Source: an uncultured Alphaproteobacteria bacterium (GTDB lineage: Bacteria; Pseudomonadota; Alphaproteobacteria; HIMB59). From it: a stretch of DNA of 64,000 nt. Both the position numbers and the translations under genes were made by a program. Position 1 is the stretch's first letter. The number at the start of each line of letters is the position of its first letter. Shown here piece after piece: positions 26,857-35,960 of the stretch. The DNA lies in contig CACGPU010000003.1 in assembly GCA_902575065.1 (NCBI GenBank), forward strand, positions 62,001 through 126,000. Direction: 5' to 3'. A model generated the notes under the pieces. The model had not been told where the DNA came from, did no database searches, and was given only the letters and a program-made list of their open reading frames with translations.

Positions 26857-28110
26857 TTACTCTTTTTCATCAATTTTACTAATCATTTGTTCAGTAGCAG
26901 TTTGCATTCCTATTGCGGAAGCGGTGCGAGGCACAATCATTGATGGTGTATTCTCATCATAAATTTCACTAGTTCTTCCAACTCTTACTCTTTGATAGGT
27001 AAATAGTGCCAGAAAAACATAAACTATTGCACAATAATAAAACAATCCATAGGCATCAAAATAAGACATAAATCCAGAGACGATAATTGGCCCTAAAACT
27101 AAACCTAATGCATTAACTAATGTCAGAGTTGAACTAGCAGAAACAACCTCATCCTTTTCTAAAAAATCATTGAGATGAGAAATAACAACTGCATAGTAAG
27201 GAAGAGATACAGCTGAATGTATTCCAACAAATAATAAAAGAATATTAAATGAGAAAGATCCGAAAATAATTACACAAATAGATGAGACCAAAGCAATGAT
27301 ATTTAATATCAGTAAAATTATTCTTCTATCAAATGTATCCGATAGTTTACCAACCGGATACTGAAATAAAGCTCCAATGAAAGTATTTACAAAAACAAGC
27401 ATAGAAATTTGAAAAATACTTAAGCTTAACTTAGCCCCAAAGACTGCAATTAACCCAAATGATGCTCCATATATCATACCAATACCAAAAGAACCGATAA
27501 AAGACATGGGAGAATTTTTATATAAATCTTTTAAAGATATGAACTTAGGTGTAGAAAATTCTGGTGCTGATTTTTTAGTAAGCAAAATTGGAACTAAAGC
27601 AAAAGAAATTAATAAAGATGTTAGAATATATAAGTGTGCCTCAGTAGTTTCTTTTAGATTTATTAGCAAACCACCCCCACTAGTTGAGAAGTATAATATC
27701 ACCATGTAAAATCCTATGAGCTTCCCCCTTGTTCTATTATCAGCACGATCATTTAGCCAACTTTCACAAACGATATATATTGCTGCCAATGAAAACCCTG
27801 TGAGGAATCTTAAAAAAAACCAAAAATACGGTTGAACATAAATCCAATGAAATAAAATTGTAATGGAAGCAATGGATGCGAATGCTGCAAATACCCTTAT
27901 ATGTCCTACATTTTTGATAATTTTCGGACAAATATATGAGCTTGCCAAATAACCTATAAAATAACCTGTAAAGACATATCCAATTTCAAAATCAGAAAAA
28001 TTAAATAATACGGCATTAATATTTAACAAGGTTCCTTGCAAAGAATGTGCAAGCATAATGAATCCAAAACCTGTAAAGAGAGCCCAAGAACTATAAACGA
28101 TATTTAACAC
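26857..28110 (-). CDS. MFS transporter (YcaD/UMF2-like)
   Basis: The 417-aa protein has twelve hydrophobic helices. FLTGFSLAAIYIVCESWLND followed by NRTRGKL matches the YcaD/UMF2-like branch, and YPVGKLSDTFDRR is the second-half loop motif. The start is GTG. Position between dmdA and ridA/tmpA suggests a carrier for a methylated amine or phosphonate, or an exporter of a product. Substrate unknown. Confidence 0.85.
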   Translation of the reverse strand: MLNIVYSSWALFTGFGFIMLAHSLQGTLLNINAVLFNFSDFEIGYVFTGYFIGYLASSYICPKIIKNVGHIRVFAAFASIASITILFHWIYVQPYFWFFLRFLTGFSLAAIYIVCESWLNDRADNRTRGKLIGFYMVILYFSTSGGGLLINLKETTEAHLYILTSLLISFALVPILLTKKSAPEFSTPKFISLKDLYKNSPMSFIGSFGIGMIYGASFGLIAVFGAKLSLSIFQISMLVFVNTFIGALFQYPVGKLSDTFDRRIILLILNIIALVSSICVIIFGSFSFNILLLFVGIHSAVSLPYYAVVISHLNDFLEKDEVVSASSTLTLVNALGLVLGPIIVSGFMSYFDAYGLFYYCAIVYVFLALFTYQRVRVGRTSEIYDENTPSMIVPRTASAIGMQTATEQMISKIDEKE

Positions 28111-28148
28111 TCGAGACTAATTAAACTTTTAGTTTAAAAAAGCAATTA

Positions 28149-29252
28149 TTATTTAGTGAAGGGGAGATTTGTCATTACAGACTCAACCTCTTCGCCATCA
28201 ACAAGAAGTGTCTGTTTTTCTTCTAAACTTTGATATTGGGTTTGCACCATAGCTATTCCAAGACAACAGCCAAAATCTGGACTGAAGCATGCAGCTCTTA
28301 GCTCACCTATTATGTCAGTGCCTATTTTTAAAGATAACGCTTTTGTAATTTCAATTTTATCCAGTTTAAGTTTTAAACCAATTAAAGATCTCTTAACTCC
28401 CTCTTTGTGCTGTTTTTCTAATTCAGCTTTTCCTAAATAATCTATTTTGGGATTGAAAGAGACAAAAGAACCCAAACCACATTCTAGTGGGGTATCATTC
28501 ATATTCATATCATTTCCAAATGATAATAGACCACCCTCTATCCTTTCAATTAAATTTGGACAACCTGGTCTTACATCCAAATCTTCACCTTTAGACATAA
28601 GGGTATCATAAAGATCTAGGCCGATTTCATCATGATCTACATAAATTTCAAATCCGCCCTGTTTGGACCAACCTGATCTTGCAATTAAAAATTTATGATT
28701 TTGAAAATCAAATCTTTTGAAATTGAAAAATTTTAATTTATCTATGTCTTTAAACACTCTTGACATAAGCTCAAATGATTTTGGCCCCTGAACTGCAAGA
28801 ATGTTAACATTGGGTTCAGTAATCTCAACGTCAAGGTTCATACCAATTGCAATTCCTTTTGCATAAAGAAGCACATCTGTATCTGCTATTGATAGCCACC
28901 ATGTTTTTTCACCAACTTTCATTATCAGTGGATCATTAATAATTTTACCTTTGTCATCAATAATTGGAGCGTAATAGCAAAGATAATCTTTTGCCTCAGA
29001 TAAATCTCTACACGTAATTAATTGTGTAAGTTTAGCTGCATCAGGTCCTTGAATTTGGACTTGTCTCTCGCCAGATACATCCCAAAGTTGAACATTTTTT
29101 TTTAGGTGCCTACTATCTTCCTCTATACCTTTAAAAGATGCAGGTAAAAGCATGTGATTATAAACTGTGTATGATTGTACACCATATTCCTCAATTCTTT
29201 TGGTGTAAGGGGTAGAGCGAAGTCTCGCACTTTTAGCAATTAAGTGGGTCAT
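28149..29252 (-). CDS. dmdA: Dimethylsulfoniopropionate demethylase (DmdA-like, GcvT fold)
   Basis: The 367-aa protein belongs to the aminomethyltransferase family and follows the SAR11 DmdA pattern closely as I remember it: RLRSTPYTKRIEEYGVQSYT, YNHMLLP, NVQLWDVSGERQVQIQGPD, ARSGWSKQGGFEIYV, GCPNLIERIEGGLLSFGND and GELRAACFSP. DmdA moves a methyl group from DMSP to tetrahydrofolate, giving methylmercaptopropionate. Length equals that of SAR11 DmdA (about 369). The downstream dmdB-C-D genes are not here. A dimethylglycine or other betaine demethylase of the same fold is the alternative. It lies downstream of a ProVXW system, which can import DMSP. Confidence 0.82.
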   Translation of the reverse strand: MTHLIAKSARLRSTPYTKRIEEYGVQSYTVYNHMLLPASFKGIEEDSRHLKKNVQLWDVSGERQVQIQGPDAAKLTQLITCRDLSEAKDYLCYYAPIIDDKGKIINDPLIMKVGEKTWWLSIADTDVLLYAKGIAIGMNLDVEITEPNVNILAVQGPKSFELMSRVFKDIDKLKFFNFKRFDFQNHKFLIARSGWSKQGGFEIYVDHDEIGLDLYDTLMSKGEDLDVRPGCPNLIERIEGGLLSFGNDMNMNDTPLECGLGSFVSFNPKIDYLGKAELEKQHKEGVKRSLIGLKLKLDKIEITKALSLKIGTDIIGELRAACFSPDFGCCLGIAMVQTQYQSLEEKQTLLVDGEEVESVMTNLPFTK

Positions 29253-29304
29253 AAAATTCAGTGTAGTTAATATGTATTCTTGCTACAAAGCAATGATATT
29301 ATTT

Positions 29305-30363
29305 CTATAAGACATTTAGCCCTAAAATAAATATTAAGAAGGTTACTGATACAAAAGATACAAAGCTGAAAGTCATACCAATGAAGATAGCAGCATACCC
29401 CTGATTAAAGATTTTTCTCAAATCAATAGAGGCTCCAAGGGCTGTAAGAGCTAGGCCAAATAGAATTGAAATTAATTTTTCAAGTATTACTAAAAATTCT
29501 ATCCATTTCTCATTATCAAAAAAGTATAAGTCCATAATTGAGCGAAAGATTACAAATAAAATAAAACCTACTACAAAAAGTGGAATTGAATTAAATATTT
29601 TAACAAAGACTGATTGACTTTTATTTTTATTATTTTTTGAACTTTTATTAAAAATTATTAATATCGGTATCAAAGCTAAAAGAAATAAATTTCTAATTAT
29701 TTTTGTTATCGTAGCGATTTCTAAAGTCTTTTGATTTGGATGTAAATCATTATGAACCATCGCAGCTGCTAAAACTTGACTTGTATCATGAATACTAACA
29801 CCTAAAAAAATGCCTTTAGCTAAGTCTGTTAAAAAAAATAACTCCACAAAAAAAGGATATGTTAATACAGCTATACTTCCCCATAAAACCACTATCAGTA
29901 CAGACACGGCTACTTCTTGATCCTTTGATTTTAATATAGTTGAGGAAGCCATAATAGCTGTGACACCACAAATGGATGTACCGATTGCTAATAATTTTGA
30001 TATGCCTTTTTGAGTTGGCCAAAATTTTTTAATAAAAAAATATGTCAGAAAAATTGATAATATTGTAATTATTATGACAAATATAGACTCTATACTGACT
30101 CTCCATAACTGATTCAAACTTATCTTAATACCTAATAATACAATTGCTAATTGAAGTATATTTTTCTTAATAAATTCTCGACCTTCCACAATATTTGAAG
30201 ATATGGAGAATATATTAAAAAAAAATATTCCCAAAATGAGTGATAGAAGACTTAATGGCAATAATGGTAGGTTAAAGACATATTCTAGGGGCTGCTTTAA
30301 AAATATTGCTAGTAGATAAATAAAAGTTATGAAAAATACACCAATTAGACTTTTATTTAACAT
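29305..30363 (-). CDS. YeiH-family putative sulfate exporter (UPF0324)
   Basis: The 352-aa membrane protein has about ten helices. LAIVLLGIKISLNQL, IGTSICGVTAIMASSTI, GVSIHDTSQVLAAAMVHNDL and ALTALGASIDLRKIF are the YeiH/UPF0324 signatures. The family has been linked to sulfate or sulfite export in taurine and sulfonate degraders. Next to dmdA, a role in disposing of oxidised sulfur from DMSP is an attractive inference. Start ATG at 30363. Confidence 0.87.
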   Translation of the reverse strand: MLNKSLIGVFFITFIYLLAIFLKQPLEYVFNLPLLPLSLLSLILGIFFFNIFSISSNIVEGREFIKKNILQLAIVLLGIKISLNQLWRVSIESIFVIIITILSIFLTYFFIKKFWPTQKGISKLLAIGTSICGVTAIMASSTILKSKDQEVAVSVLIVVLWGSIAVLTYPFFVELFFLTDLAKGIFLGVSIHDTSQVLAAAMVHNDLHPNQKTLEIATITKIIRNLFLLALIPILIIFNKSSKNNKNKSQSVFVKIFNSIPLFVVGFILFVIFRSIMDLYFFDNEKWIEFLVILEKLISILFGLALTALGASIDLRKIFNQGYAAIFIGMTFSFVSFVSVTFLIFILGLNVL

Positions 30364-30423
30364 ATTGATTAATTAATAAAAATATAAGTTAAAGTTTTTA
30401 TAGGTAATAACTTGATTTCTAAT

Positions 30424-31314
30424 TTATTCTCTTGAACCACTTCTATGTTGCTGAATACGATGACCAAATGATTGGGAAACTCTGTCAAAAATAATAGCCA
30501 ATGCAACAATTGCTAAACCATTAAATAAACCCATAGCAAAGTATTGATTAGTAATTGCTTTTAAAACGGGTTGACCAAGTCCCTTAACTCCAATCATTGA
30601 GGCAATCACAACCATTGCTAAAGCCATCATGATTGTTTGATTAATTCCTGCAAATATTGTTGGAAGTGCTAAAGGTAATTGTACTTGAAACAATTTTTGT
30701 CTTGGATTGGCACCAAAAGCATCAGCAGCTTCCAAAACTTCTCTATCAACTTCTCTTATACCTAAGTTTGTAAGTCTAATAATAGGTGGTATCGCATATA
30801 TTACCACAGCTAGAAGCCCAGGAATTTTTCCGATACCCAATAACATAACTACGGGTATTAAATATACGAAGCTTGGCATTGTTTGCATGATGTCTAGAAT
30901 TGGTGTGCAAATTCTTTGAGCACGTTCTGATTTTGCCATAAGCACACCAACAGGTATTCCAATACCAATAGAAAGCATGGTGCAAACTCCAATAATACTC
31001 ACCGTAGACATGGTGTCTTCCCACATTCCAAATATTCCAATAAGCAAAAATGCAAATAATGACCCAATAGTTACAGATATTTTTCTACTACCAAAATAAA
31101 TTACTGTCAAAAAACATATTAATACAATTGGCCAAGGTGAGTTTTGTAATAATTTTTCAAACCAAACTAGGAAATATAAGACTGGATCAAATACTGCTTC
31201 TATTGCATCACCATATTCTCTTGAAAAAGCTCGATAAGATGCATCAAAACCTTTTTTGATAAATCTAAGTGTTTCTCTGCTAAGTTCGGGAAATTCTGAT
31301 AAAAAATCTTCCAT
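30424..31314 (-). CDS. proW: Glycine betaine/proline ABC transporter permease
   Basis: The 296-aa permease has five to six core helices and the binding-protein-dependent signature EAADAFGANPRQKLFQVQLP, followed by PTIFAGINQTIMMALAMVVI. It forms the membrane channel of a ProU-type importer with ProV and ProX. The extended N-terminal region before the first helix is usual for ProW. The gene order here is proV-proX-proW, with a hairpin before proW. Confidence 0.93.
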   Translation of the reverse strand: MEDFLSEFPELSRETLRFIKKGFDASYRAFSREYGDAIEAVFDPVLYFLVWFEKLLQNSPWPIVLICFLTVIYFGSRKISVTIGSLFAFLLIGIFGMWEDTMSTVSIIGVCTMLSIGIGIPVGVLMAKSERAQRICTPILDIMQTMPSFVYLIPVVMLLGIGKIPGLLAVVIYAIPPIIRLTNLGIREVDREVLEAADAFGANPRQKLFQVQLPLALPTIFAGINQTIMMALAMVVIASMIGVKGLGQPVLKAITNQYFAMGLFNGLAIVALAIIFDRVSQSFGHRIQQHRSGSRE

Positions 31315-31327
31315 ATAACTGATAATT

Positions 31328-31352
31328 AGAGGTGGGCTTTAAGCCCACCTCT
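31328..31352. repeat. Perfect 12-bp stem-loop between proX and proW
   Basis: AGAGGTGGGCTT and AAGCCCACCTCT are separated by one base, forming a very stable intercistronic hairpin with a tight loop. In the minus-strand transcript it follows the proX stop by about 18 bases, and no U-tract follows. Such hairpins commonly stabilise upstream binding-protein mRNA and reduce permease expression. Confidence 0.75.
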
Positions 31353-31370
31353 TTTAGTAAAAATTGATAA

Positions 31371-32363
31371 TTAGTCTATTGCGGCCTCAACAGCAAGTGT
31401 AGTTTCAAAATCTACCCAGCTTTTCCACTCTGAGTAATTTTGTAAGAAATAAATTGCTGTATCTTCACCTGTTGCCTGGTTGTCGTCCTTCCAAGCTAAA
31501 AGCGCATTAACAGTTGAGTTAGGAAGTGCTCTTTTTGAAATATATTCCATTCCTGGTCCAGTAGAGTTCATGAAATTATCAGTTACAACAGTAAAGACTG
31601 ATGATACAACCCATGAATTTTTCTGTGGATCTTCACAACCTTCTTGAGAGGTACAAGTACTCCACTCGTCAAAGTCATGAGGTACTCCAAAGTCAAGTTT
31701 TTTCATTGGATACTTACCTAAAATAGCCGTTGGTGCCCAGTAGTAACCCAGCCAACCTTCACCTTTTTCGTAAGCTTCAGCAATTGAACCAGCTAATGCT
31801 CCACCAGAGCCTGGATCTACAAGATTAAATCCTTTTGACTCAGCATCATATGCTTGGAAAAGGTTTCCTGTACTGATTTGACAGTTCCATCCAGATGGAC
31901 AAGTATAAAGTGCTGCCCCATCACCCTCTGGGTGAGGAAATAATTCTGGTCTTGCCAGAGCATCTTCTACAGTTACGATGTCTGGGTTTGCATCAGCTAA
32001 GTACTGAGGTATCCACCATCCTTCTTCACCGGTATCAGACAAAACTTCAGCGGCGTAGTGAAGTCTTCCTTCATCAACAGCAGCATCTAAAGCAATACGA
32101 ACGGAGTTAATCCATAATTCTGGAGCCACATCTGGCTCACCTTTTTCCATCATTGATGTAGCTGTTGGCATAGTGTCACCTGGAACTAGTTCAACATCAC
32201 ATCCATATCCCTCTTCAAGGATAAGTTTATCAACGTGGGCAAACATTTCGGCGGATGCCCAGTTCATTTCAGCGATTGTGATTGTGCCACAATCAGCCTT
32301 TGCAACTGAGTTAATTCCAAATAATAGAACTGAGCTCAGAAGTATTTTTTTAATAGAGTTCAT
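31371..32363 (-). CDS. proX: Glycine betaine/quaternary amine ABC transporter binding protein
   Basis: The 330-aa protein has a signal peptide (KKILLSSVLLFGINSVAKA followed by DCGT). Mature motifs such as ITIAEMNWASAEMFAHVDKL, GWLGYYWAPTAILGKYPM and WVDFETTLA are of the OpuAC/ProX family, with aromatic residues (Trp, Tyr) suited to a cation-pi cage for betaine or DMSP. I chose ATG at 32363, with GGAGGATGTA directly before it; the frame extends 30 codons further upstream but those lack signal features. Cys residues in EGCEDP and CPSGWNC could form disulfides. Confidence 0.92.
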   Translation of the reverse strand: MNSIKKILLSSVLLFGINSVAKADCGTITIAEMNWASAEMFAHVDKLILEEGYGCDVELVPGDTMPTATSMMEKGEPDVAPELWINSVRIALDAAVDEGRLHYAAEVLSDTGEEGWWIPQYLADANPDIVTVEDALARPELFPHPEGDGAALYTCPSGWNCQISTGNLFQAYDAESKGFNLVDPGSGGALAGSIAEAYEKGEGWLGYYWAPTAILGKYPMKKLDFGVPHDFDEWSTCTSQEGCEDPQKNSWVVSSVFTVVTDNFMNSTGPGMEYISKRALPNSTVNALLAWKDDNQATGEDTAIYFLQNYSEWKSWVDFETTLAVEAAID

Positions 32364-32476
32364 TACATCCTCCCTGATATAAATATCTAAGATAACATTC
32401 CTATATTGCATTAACAGTGAAAAAATCCTAAAAATGGAAGCTAATTGCCGCAAAAAATAGAAAATTGTTTATTTAT

Positions 32477-33499
32477 CTATCGTTTTAGTATTTCAGAGAG
32501 TCTTTTTGTAGATAAATAGCCTATTTCATCATTATTTTTATTTTTGATTATCAGGCAATTAGGCTTATCAGAAATAACTTTATCAATAAATCTATCGATA
32601 AAATCATCTTGATCTACAAACATTGCGTTATCTCTGTCTTGTCCATTTAATTTTGACATAATGTGTTTTGCTTTAATTACCCTAGCTCTGTTGACGTCCT
32701 CAACAAAATCTTTTACATATTGTGTTTTTGGACTTAATAAAATATCTGCGGGGATACCCTCTTGATCCATTATACCATCTTTTAATATTGCAATACGATC
32801 TCCAATTTTTAAAGCCTCATCTAGGTCATGAGTAATAAATACAACTGTTTTATGAAGTTCGTCTTGTAGTTCCAACAAAATATCTTGCATATCTTTTCTA
32901 ATAAGAGGGTCAAGAGCGCTAAAAGCTTCATCCATAAGCAAGATCTCCCCATCGTTAGTAAGAGCTCTTGCGAGTCCAACACGTTGCTGCATGCCACCAG
33001 ATAAATGTTGAGGGTACTTTTCCTCATATCCAGATAATCCAACACGATCAATCCATCTTCGTGCCCTAGTATTTGCATCTTTTTCATCAATATTTTGAAT
33101 ATGAAGGCCAAACATTGTATTTTCTAAAACCGTCTTATGGGGCAACAAAGCAAAACGCTGAAATACCATAGCAGTTTTTGTTCTTCTGAAATTTCGTAAA
33201 TTTTCATCATTCATTTTTAAAACATCTTCACCATCAACAACTACACTGCCGTCTGTAGGTTCTATTAATCTATTTATATGTCTTATTAATGTAGACTTAC
33301 CAGAACCAGAAAGACCCATTACAACTTGAATTGATTTTTCTTTAATATCCAAATTTATATCTTTTAGACCCAGAACATGATTGTGTTTTTCTAATAGTTC
33401 ATCTTTATTGACACCATCTTTTACTTGCTCTAACGCAGACTCCGGGTTTTTACCAAAAATTTTATATAAGTTTTTAATTTGAATTTTTATTTCAGACAT
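32477..33499 (-). CDS. proV: Glycine betaine ABC transporter ATP-binding protein
   Basis: The 340-aa ATPase shows Walker A MGLSGSGKSTLIRHINRL, signature LSGGMQQRVGLARAL, Walker B ILLMDEAFSALDPLIR and H-loop FITHDLDEA. The C-terminal region is CBS-like but shorter than in E. coli ProV (about 400 aa), suggesting only a partial osmosensing module. It is the first gene of the ProVXW set. 117 bp upstream separates it from cysE, and this spacer should hold the operon promoter. Confidence 0.93.
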   Translation of the reverse strand: MSEIKIQIKNLYKIFGKNPESALEQVKDGVNKDELLEKHNHVLGLKDINLDIKEKSIQVVMGLSGSGKSTLIRHINRLIEPTDGSVVVDGEDVLKMNDENLRNFRRTKTAMVFQRFALLPHKTVLENTMFGLHIQNIDEKDANTRARRWIDRVGLSGYEEKYPQHLSGGMQQRVGLARALTNDGEILLMDEAFSALDPLIRKDMQDILLELQDELHKTVVFITHDLDEALKIGDRIAILKDGIMDQEGIPADILLSPKTQYVKDFVEDVNRARVIKAKHIMSKLNGQDRDNAMFVDQDDFIDRFIDKVISDKPNCLIIKNKNNDEIGYLSTKRLSEILKR

Positions 33500-33617
33500 A
33501 ATTTAAAAAGGATTTTCAAAAAATTTTATTATTTATTTAAATACTCTGCCCTCCGATAATTAGTTATTTAAACATTTGAAACATAATCATGCAAATTAAT
33601 TTTGAATATACAGATAG

Positions 33618-34202
33618 TTACTTTTTTGTAACGGCATATGGAGCAAAAGTATTATCTGTTTTTTTAGATTTAGATTGAATATTTTTTGCAGGTATACCAA
33701 CCATTATTCCCCCTTTTGGGACATCTTTAGTTACAACAGCATTAGATCCAATTCGAGCACAGCTTTTTATAACTATTGGTCCTAATATCTGTGCCCCTGA
33801 GCCAACAATCACATCGTCTTCAAGAGTGGGATGACGTTTCACACCAACTTGTTCTGATGATTTAACAGCAGGCATGATTCCTCCCAATGTGACACCATGA
33901 TAGATAGTTACATTATCTCCTATTTCAGCAGTTTCTCCGATAACAACTCCCATCCCATGATCAATAAAAAAATTTTTTCCAATTTTAGCAGCAGGATGAA
34001 TTTCTATACCAGTTAAAAATCTTGATAATTGAGAGATCATTCTTCCTAATAATTTCAAATTTAGTGACCAGATAAAATTTGCTATACGATGGAAGAAAAC
34101 AGCTTTTACACCAGGATAGGTTAATATCACTAGTAACAATGAAGTTGCAGCAGGATCTCTTGCCTTCACTGACTCAAAATACTTCATTAAATTTTCAAAC
34201 AT
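33618..34202 (-). CDS. cysE: Serine O-acetyltransferase
   Basis: The 194-aa enzyme (short EpsC/SrpH-type CysE) makes O-acetylserine for cysteine synthesis. The left-handed beta-helix repeats begin at [20 protein letters not shown] and continue with [20 protein letters not shown] and LGG, which contain the catalytic His/Asp region; the C-terminal hexapeptides end [18 protein letters not shown]. Substrates are serine and acetyl-CoA. It is monocistronic in appearance. Confidence 0.92.
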   Translation of the reverse strand: MFENLMKYFESVKARDPAATSLLLVILTYPGVKAVFFHRIANFIWSLNLKLLGRMISQLSRFLTGIEIHPAAKIGKNFFIDHGMGVVIGETAEIGDNVTIYHGVTLGGIMPAVKSSEQVGVKRHPTLEDDVIVGSGAQILGPIVIKSCARIGSNAVVTKDVPKGGIMVGIPAKNIQSKSKKTDNTFAPYAVTKK

Positions 34203-34292
34203 TAATATACAGATAAGACTTATCCACCTAAGATCAAGCTTTTATTGAATAATTATGTAAATGATTGAATTTAATTGTTAGATTAATAGTGA

Positions 34293-34721
34293 ATGTTCAC
34301 CATTGAAAAACCTAAAGAAATTCATCTGAATAGTTGGAAAGAAATCATTAATGAAAGTGCATCTTCAAATTCTTTTCAGTTTGAAGAAGTAAATTTCAGC
34401 TTATTTTGGACGTGCATATTTCGAGATGATTATTTTGCGTTTGCTGCAAAAAACGAGGATAAATTTATGGGAATTGTTGTAGCTAAAATCAACGAAACTT
34501 ATTATGAGAAGAATATTGTATTGGACGTCTTGTATGTTTTACAAGATTTTAGAAAAATTGGTGTTGCGAGAGCATTAATGAACAAAATTGAAGAAATAGC
34601 AAAAGAAAAAAATCTTGATCTGATAATTAAAGGTGTAGAAAAAAGTAACTTACTCGCTCAGAAACTTTTTAAAAATTATGCTGTTGTAAACAGAACAAGA
34701 TACTTAAAAAAGCATAATTGA
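34293..34721 (+). CDS. GNAT-family N-acetyltransferase
   Basis: The 142-aa protein has the GNAT acetyl-CoA-binding motif in LDVLYVLQDFRKIGVARALM (RKIGVARAL equals R/QxxGxG/A) followed by the NLLAQKLFKNY helix. The acceptor substrate cannot be predicted. It starts divergently from cysE after 90 bp. Confidence 0.78.
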   Translation: MFTIEKPKEIHLNSWKEIINESASSNSFQFEEVNFSLFWTCIFRDDYFAFAAKNEDKFMGIVVAKINETYYEKNIVLDVLYVLQDFRKIGVARALMNKIEEIAKEKNLDLIIKGVEKSNLLAQKLFKNYAVVNRTRYLKKHN

Positions 34722-34752
34722 TTTTAATAAATAATTATTATATTTAAATAAT

Positions 34753-34893
34753 ATGGGAGATCCAAATAAAAATGGTGAAAACTACGATAATAACAATAGG
34801 TGGGTGTGGATTATCATTGTTTTAATTACTCTGAGTTCCATCTATGTGATGTCTAAAATATTTACTCAGACACCTTGGCAGTATCTGTCGTAG
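34753..34893 (+). CDS. Possible 46-aa single-pass membrane protein
   Basis: An ATG at 34753, 31 bp after the GNAT stop, opens a 46-codon frame with an Asn-rich N-terminus (MGDPNKNGENYDNNNR), a membrane helix (WVWIIIVLITLSSIYVM) and a polar tail. The last 32 bp overlap the 3' end of the convergent SbmA-like gene. The helix-plus-polar design is plausible, but no clear ribosome-binding site or homologue is known to me. Confidence 0.35.
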   Translation: MGDPNKNGENYDNNNRWVWIIIVLITLSSIYVMSKIFTQTPWQYLS

Positions 34894-35857
34894 ACTTAAG
34901 TTTTCTCTCAAATTCTCTTAATCTTTTGTAAACACTTGCAAGCTCAATAATTGTTGGCCATGATTTTAACAAGTACTGCATTGATCCCTCAACCCTGCCA
35001 AAAGCACGAATAATTTGTTGCATAACACCAAGGGTAATAATACCCGCAACAATTGCAGGAGCTAAAAATACATAAGCACTTAAAACATTAGCCTGCAAAT
35101 AAGCAATTCTTCCAATATTAAAGTACAAGTACCGAATATATGAGAGAAAATGAATTTTTCTTACATCATCAAATAATTCTTCTATTGTTTTTGGACGAAT
35201 AGTTTCATCATCTTCGGCAATAACTAAAACTTTTCTATATGCTGCCTCTTGTTTTTGTAAATCATATTCTACACCAACAAGTCTGAGAATAATTCCAAGG
35301 AGTATTAAAAAAACTGTTCCACCAACTGACCAAATTAATGCACCAACAACTAAACCATACTCCCAATCGCCAAAAAAGAATATCGGAATACCAGCACTAA
35401 GCCCTAATAAGATTGGAAGGAATTGTACAATTATCATCACTGACTCAATTAAGCTTGTTCCAAGACCTTCCATAATTCTACCAAACTTAATGGTGTCCTC
35501 TTGAACTCTTTGAGCAGCACCTTCAATTGTACGAGCATAGTTATAAACACTGTGATACCACTCAACCATAGCGGTTCTCCATCTAAATAAGAAATGTGCA
35601 GTGAAAAAACTCACCAAAACTGCAATAGCCACATAAATACCTGCAAGTGTTATAAAAGATAGTAAGCCCGCCCAATATTCTTCAATTGTAATTGAATTTG
35701 GCTCAGCAAGTGCTTTTTGAATCATATCATAGAAAGTACCAAACCACTCATTAATCCTGACATCAATTTCTACTTGCACCCAAAGACTTCCTAATATGGC
35801 GGCTGAGCCTGCCCATGCCCATAAAAACCATTTTCTTGAGTTAAAAAATCTAAACAT
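34862..35857 (-). CDS. SbmA/BacA-like inner-membrane peptide transporter
   Basis: The 331-aa protein has about seven to eight membrane helices and the family signature AQRVQEDTIKFGRIMEGLG, with WRTAMVEWYHSVYN before it and FGRVEGSMQYLLKSWPTIIE near the end. SbmA/BacA proteins take up proline-rich peptides and peptide antibiotics by proton coupling; BacA also affects very-long-chain lipids. It is somewhat shorter than E. coli SbmA (406 aa). ATG at 35857 was preferred over two upstream TTG codons. Confidence 0.85.
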   Translation of the reverse strand: MFRFFNSRKWFLWAWAGSAAILGSLWVQVEIDVRINEWFGTFYDMIQKALAEPNSITIEEYWAGLLSFITLAGIYVAIAVLVSFFTAHFLFRWRTAMVEWYHSVYNYARTIEGAAQRVQEDTIKFGRIMEGLGTSLIESVMIIVQFLPILLGLSAGIPIFFFGDWEYGLVVGALIWSVGGTVFLILLGIILRLVGVEYDLQKQEAAYRKVLVIAEDDETIRPKTIEELFDDVRKIHFLSYIRYLYFNIGRIAYLQANVLSAYVFLAPAIVAGIITLGVMQQIIRAFGRVEGSMQYLLKSWPTIIELASVYKRLREFERKLKSTTDTAKVSE

Positions 35858-35948
35858 TTTATTTTGCAACAATAATTGAAAAATTAAAGTTTTTGAAGAC
35901 CTAAAAGTGCTTCAATACGCTTAATTTATTTAAATCCTCCAATGCCTA

Positions 35949-35954
35949 TATAAT
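35949..35954 (+). promoter_or_regulatory. TATAAT -10 box placed for a leaderless transcript
   Basis: A perfect TATAAT ends only six bases before the ATG of the CBS-domain gene (35961). Transcription would start at or next to the A of the ATG, and no ribosome-binding site fits. This suggests leaderless translation. Confidence 0.5.
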
Positions 35955-35960
35955 GCACTT

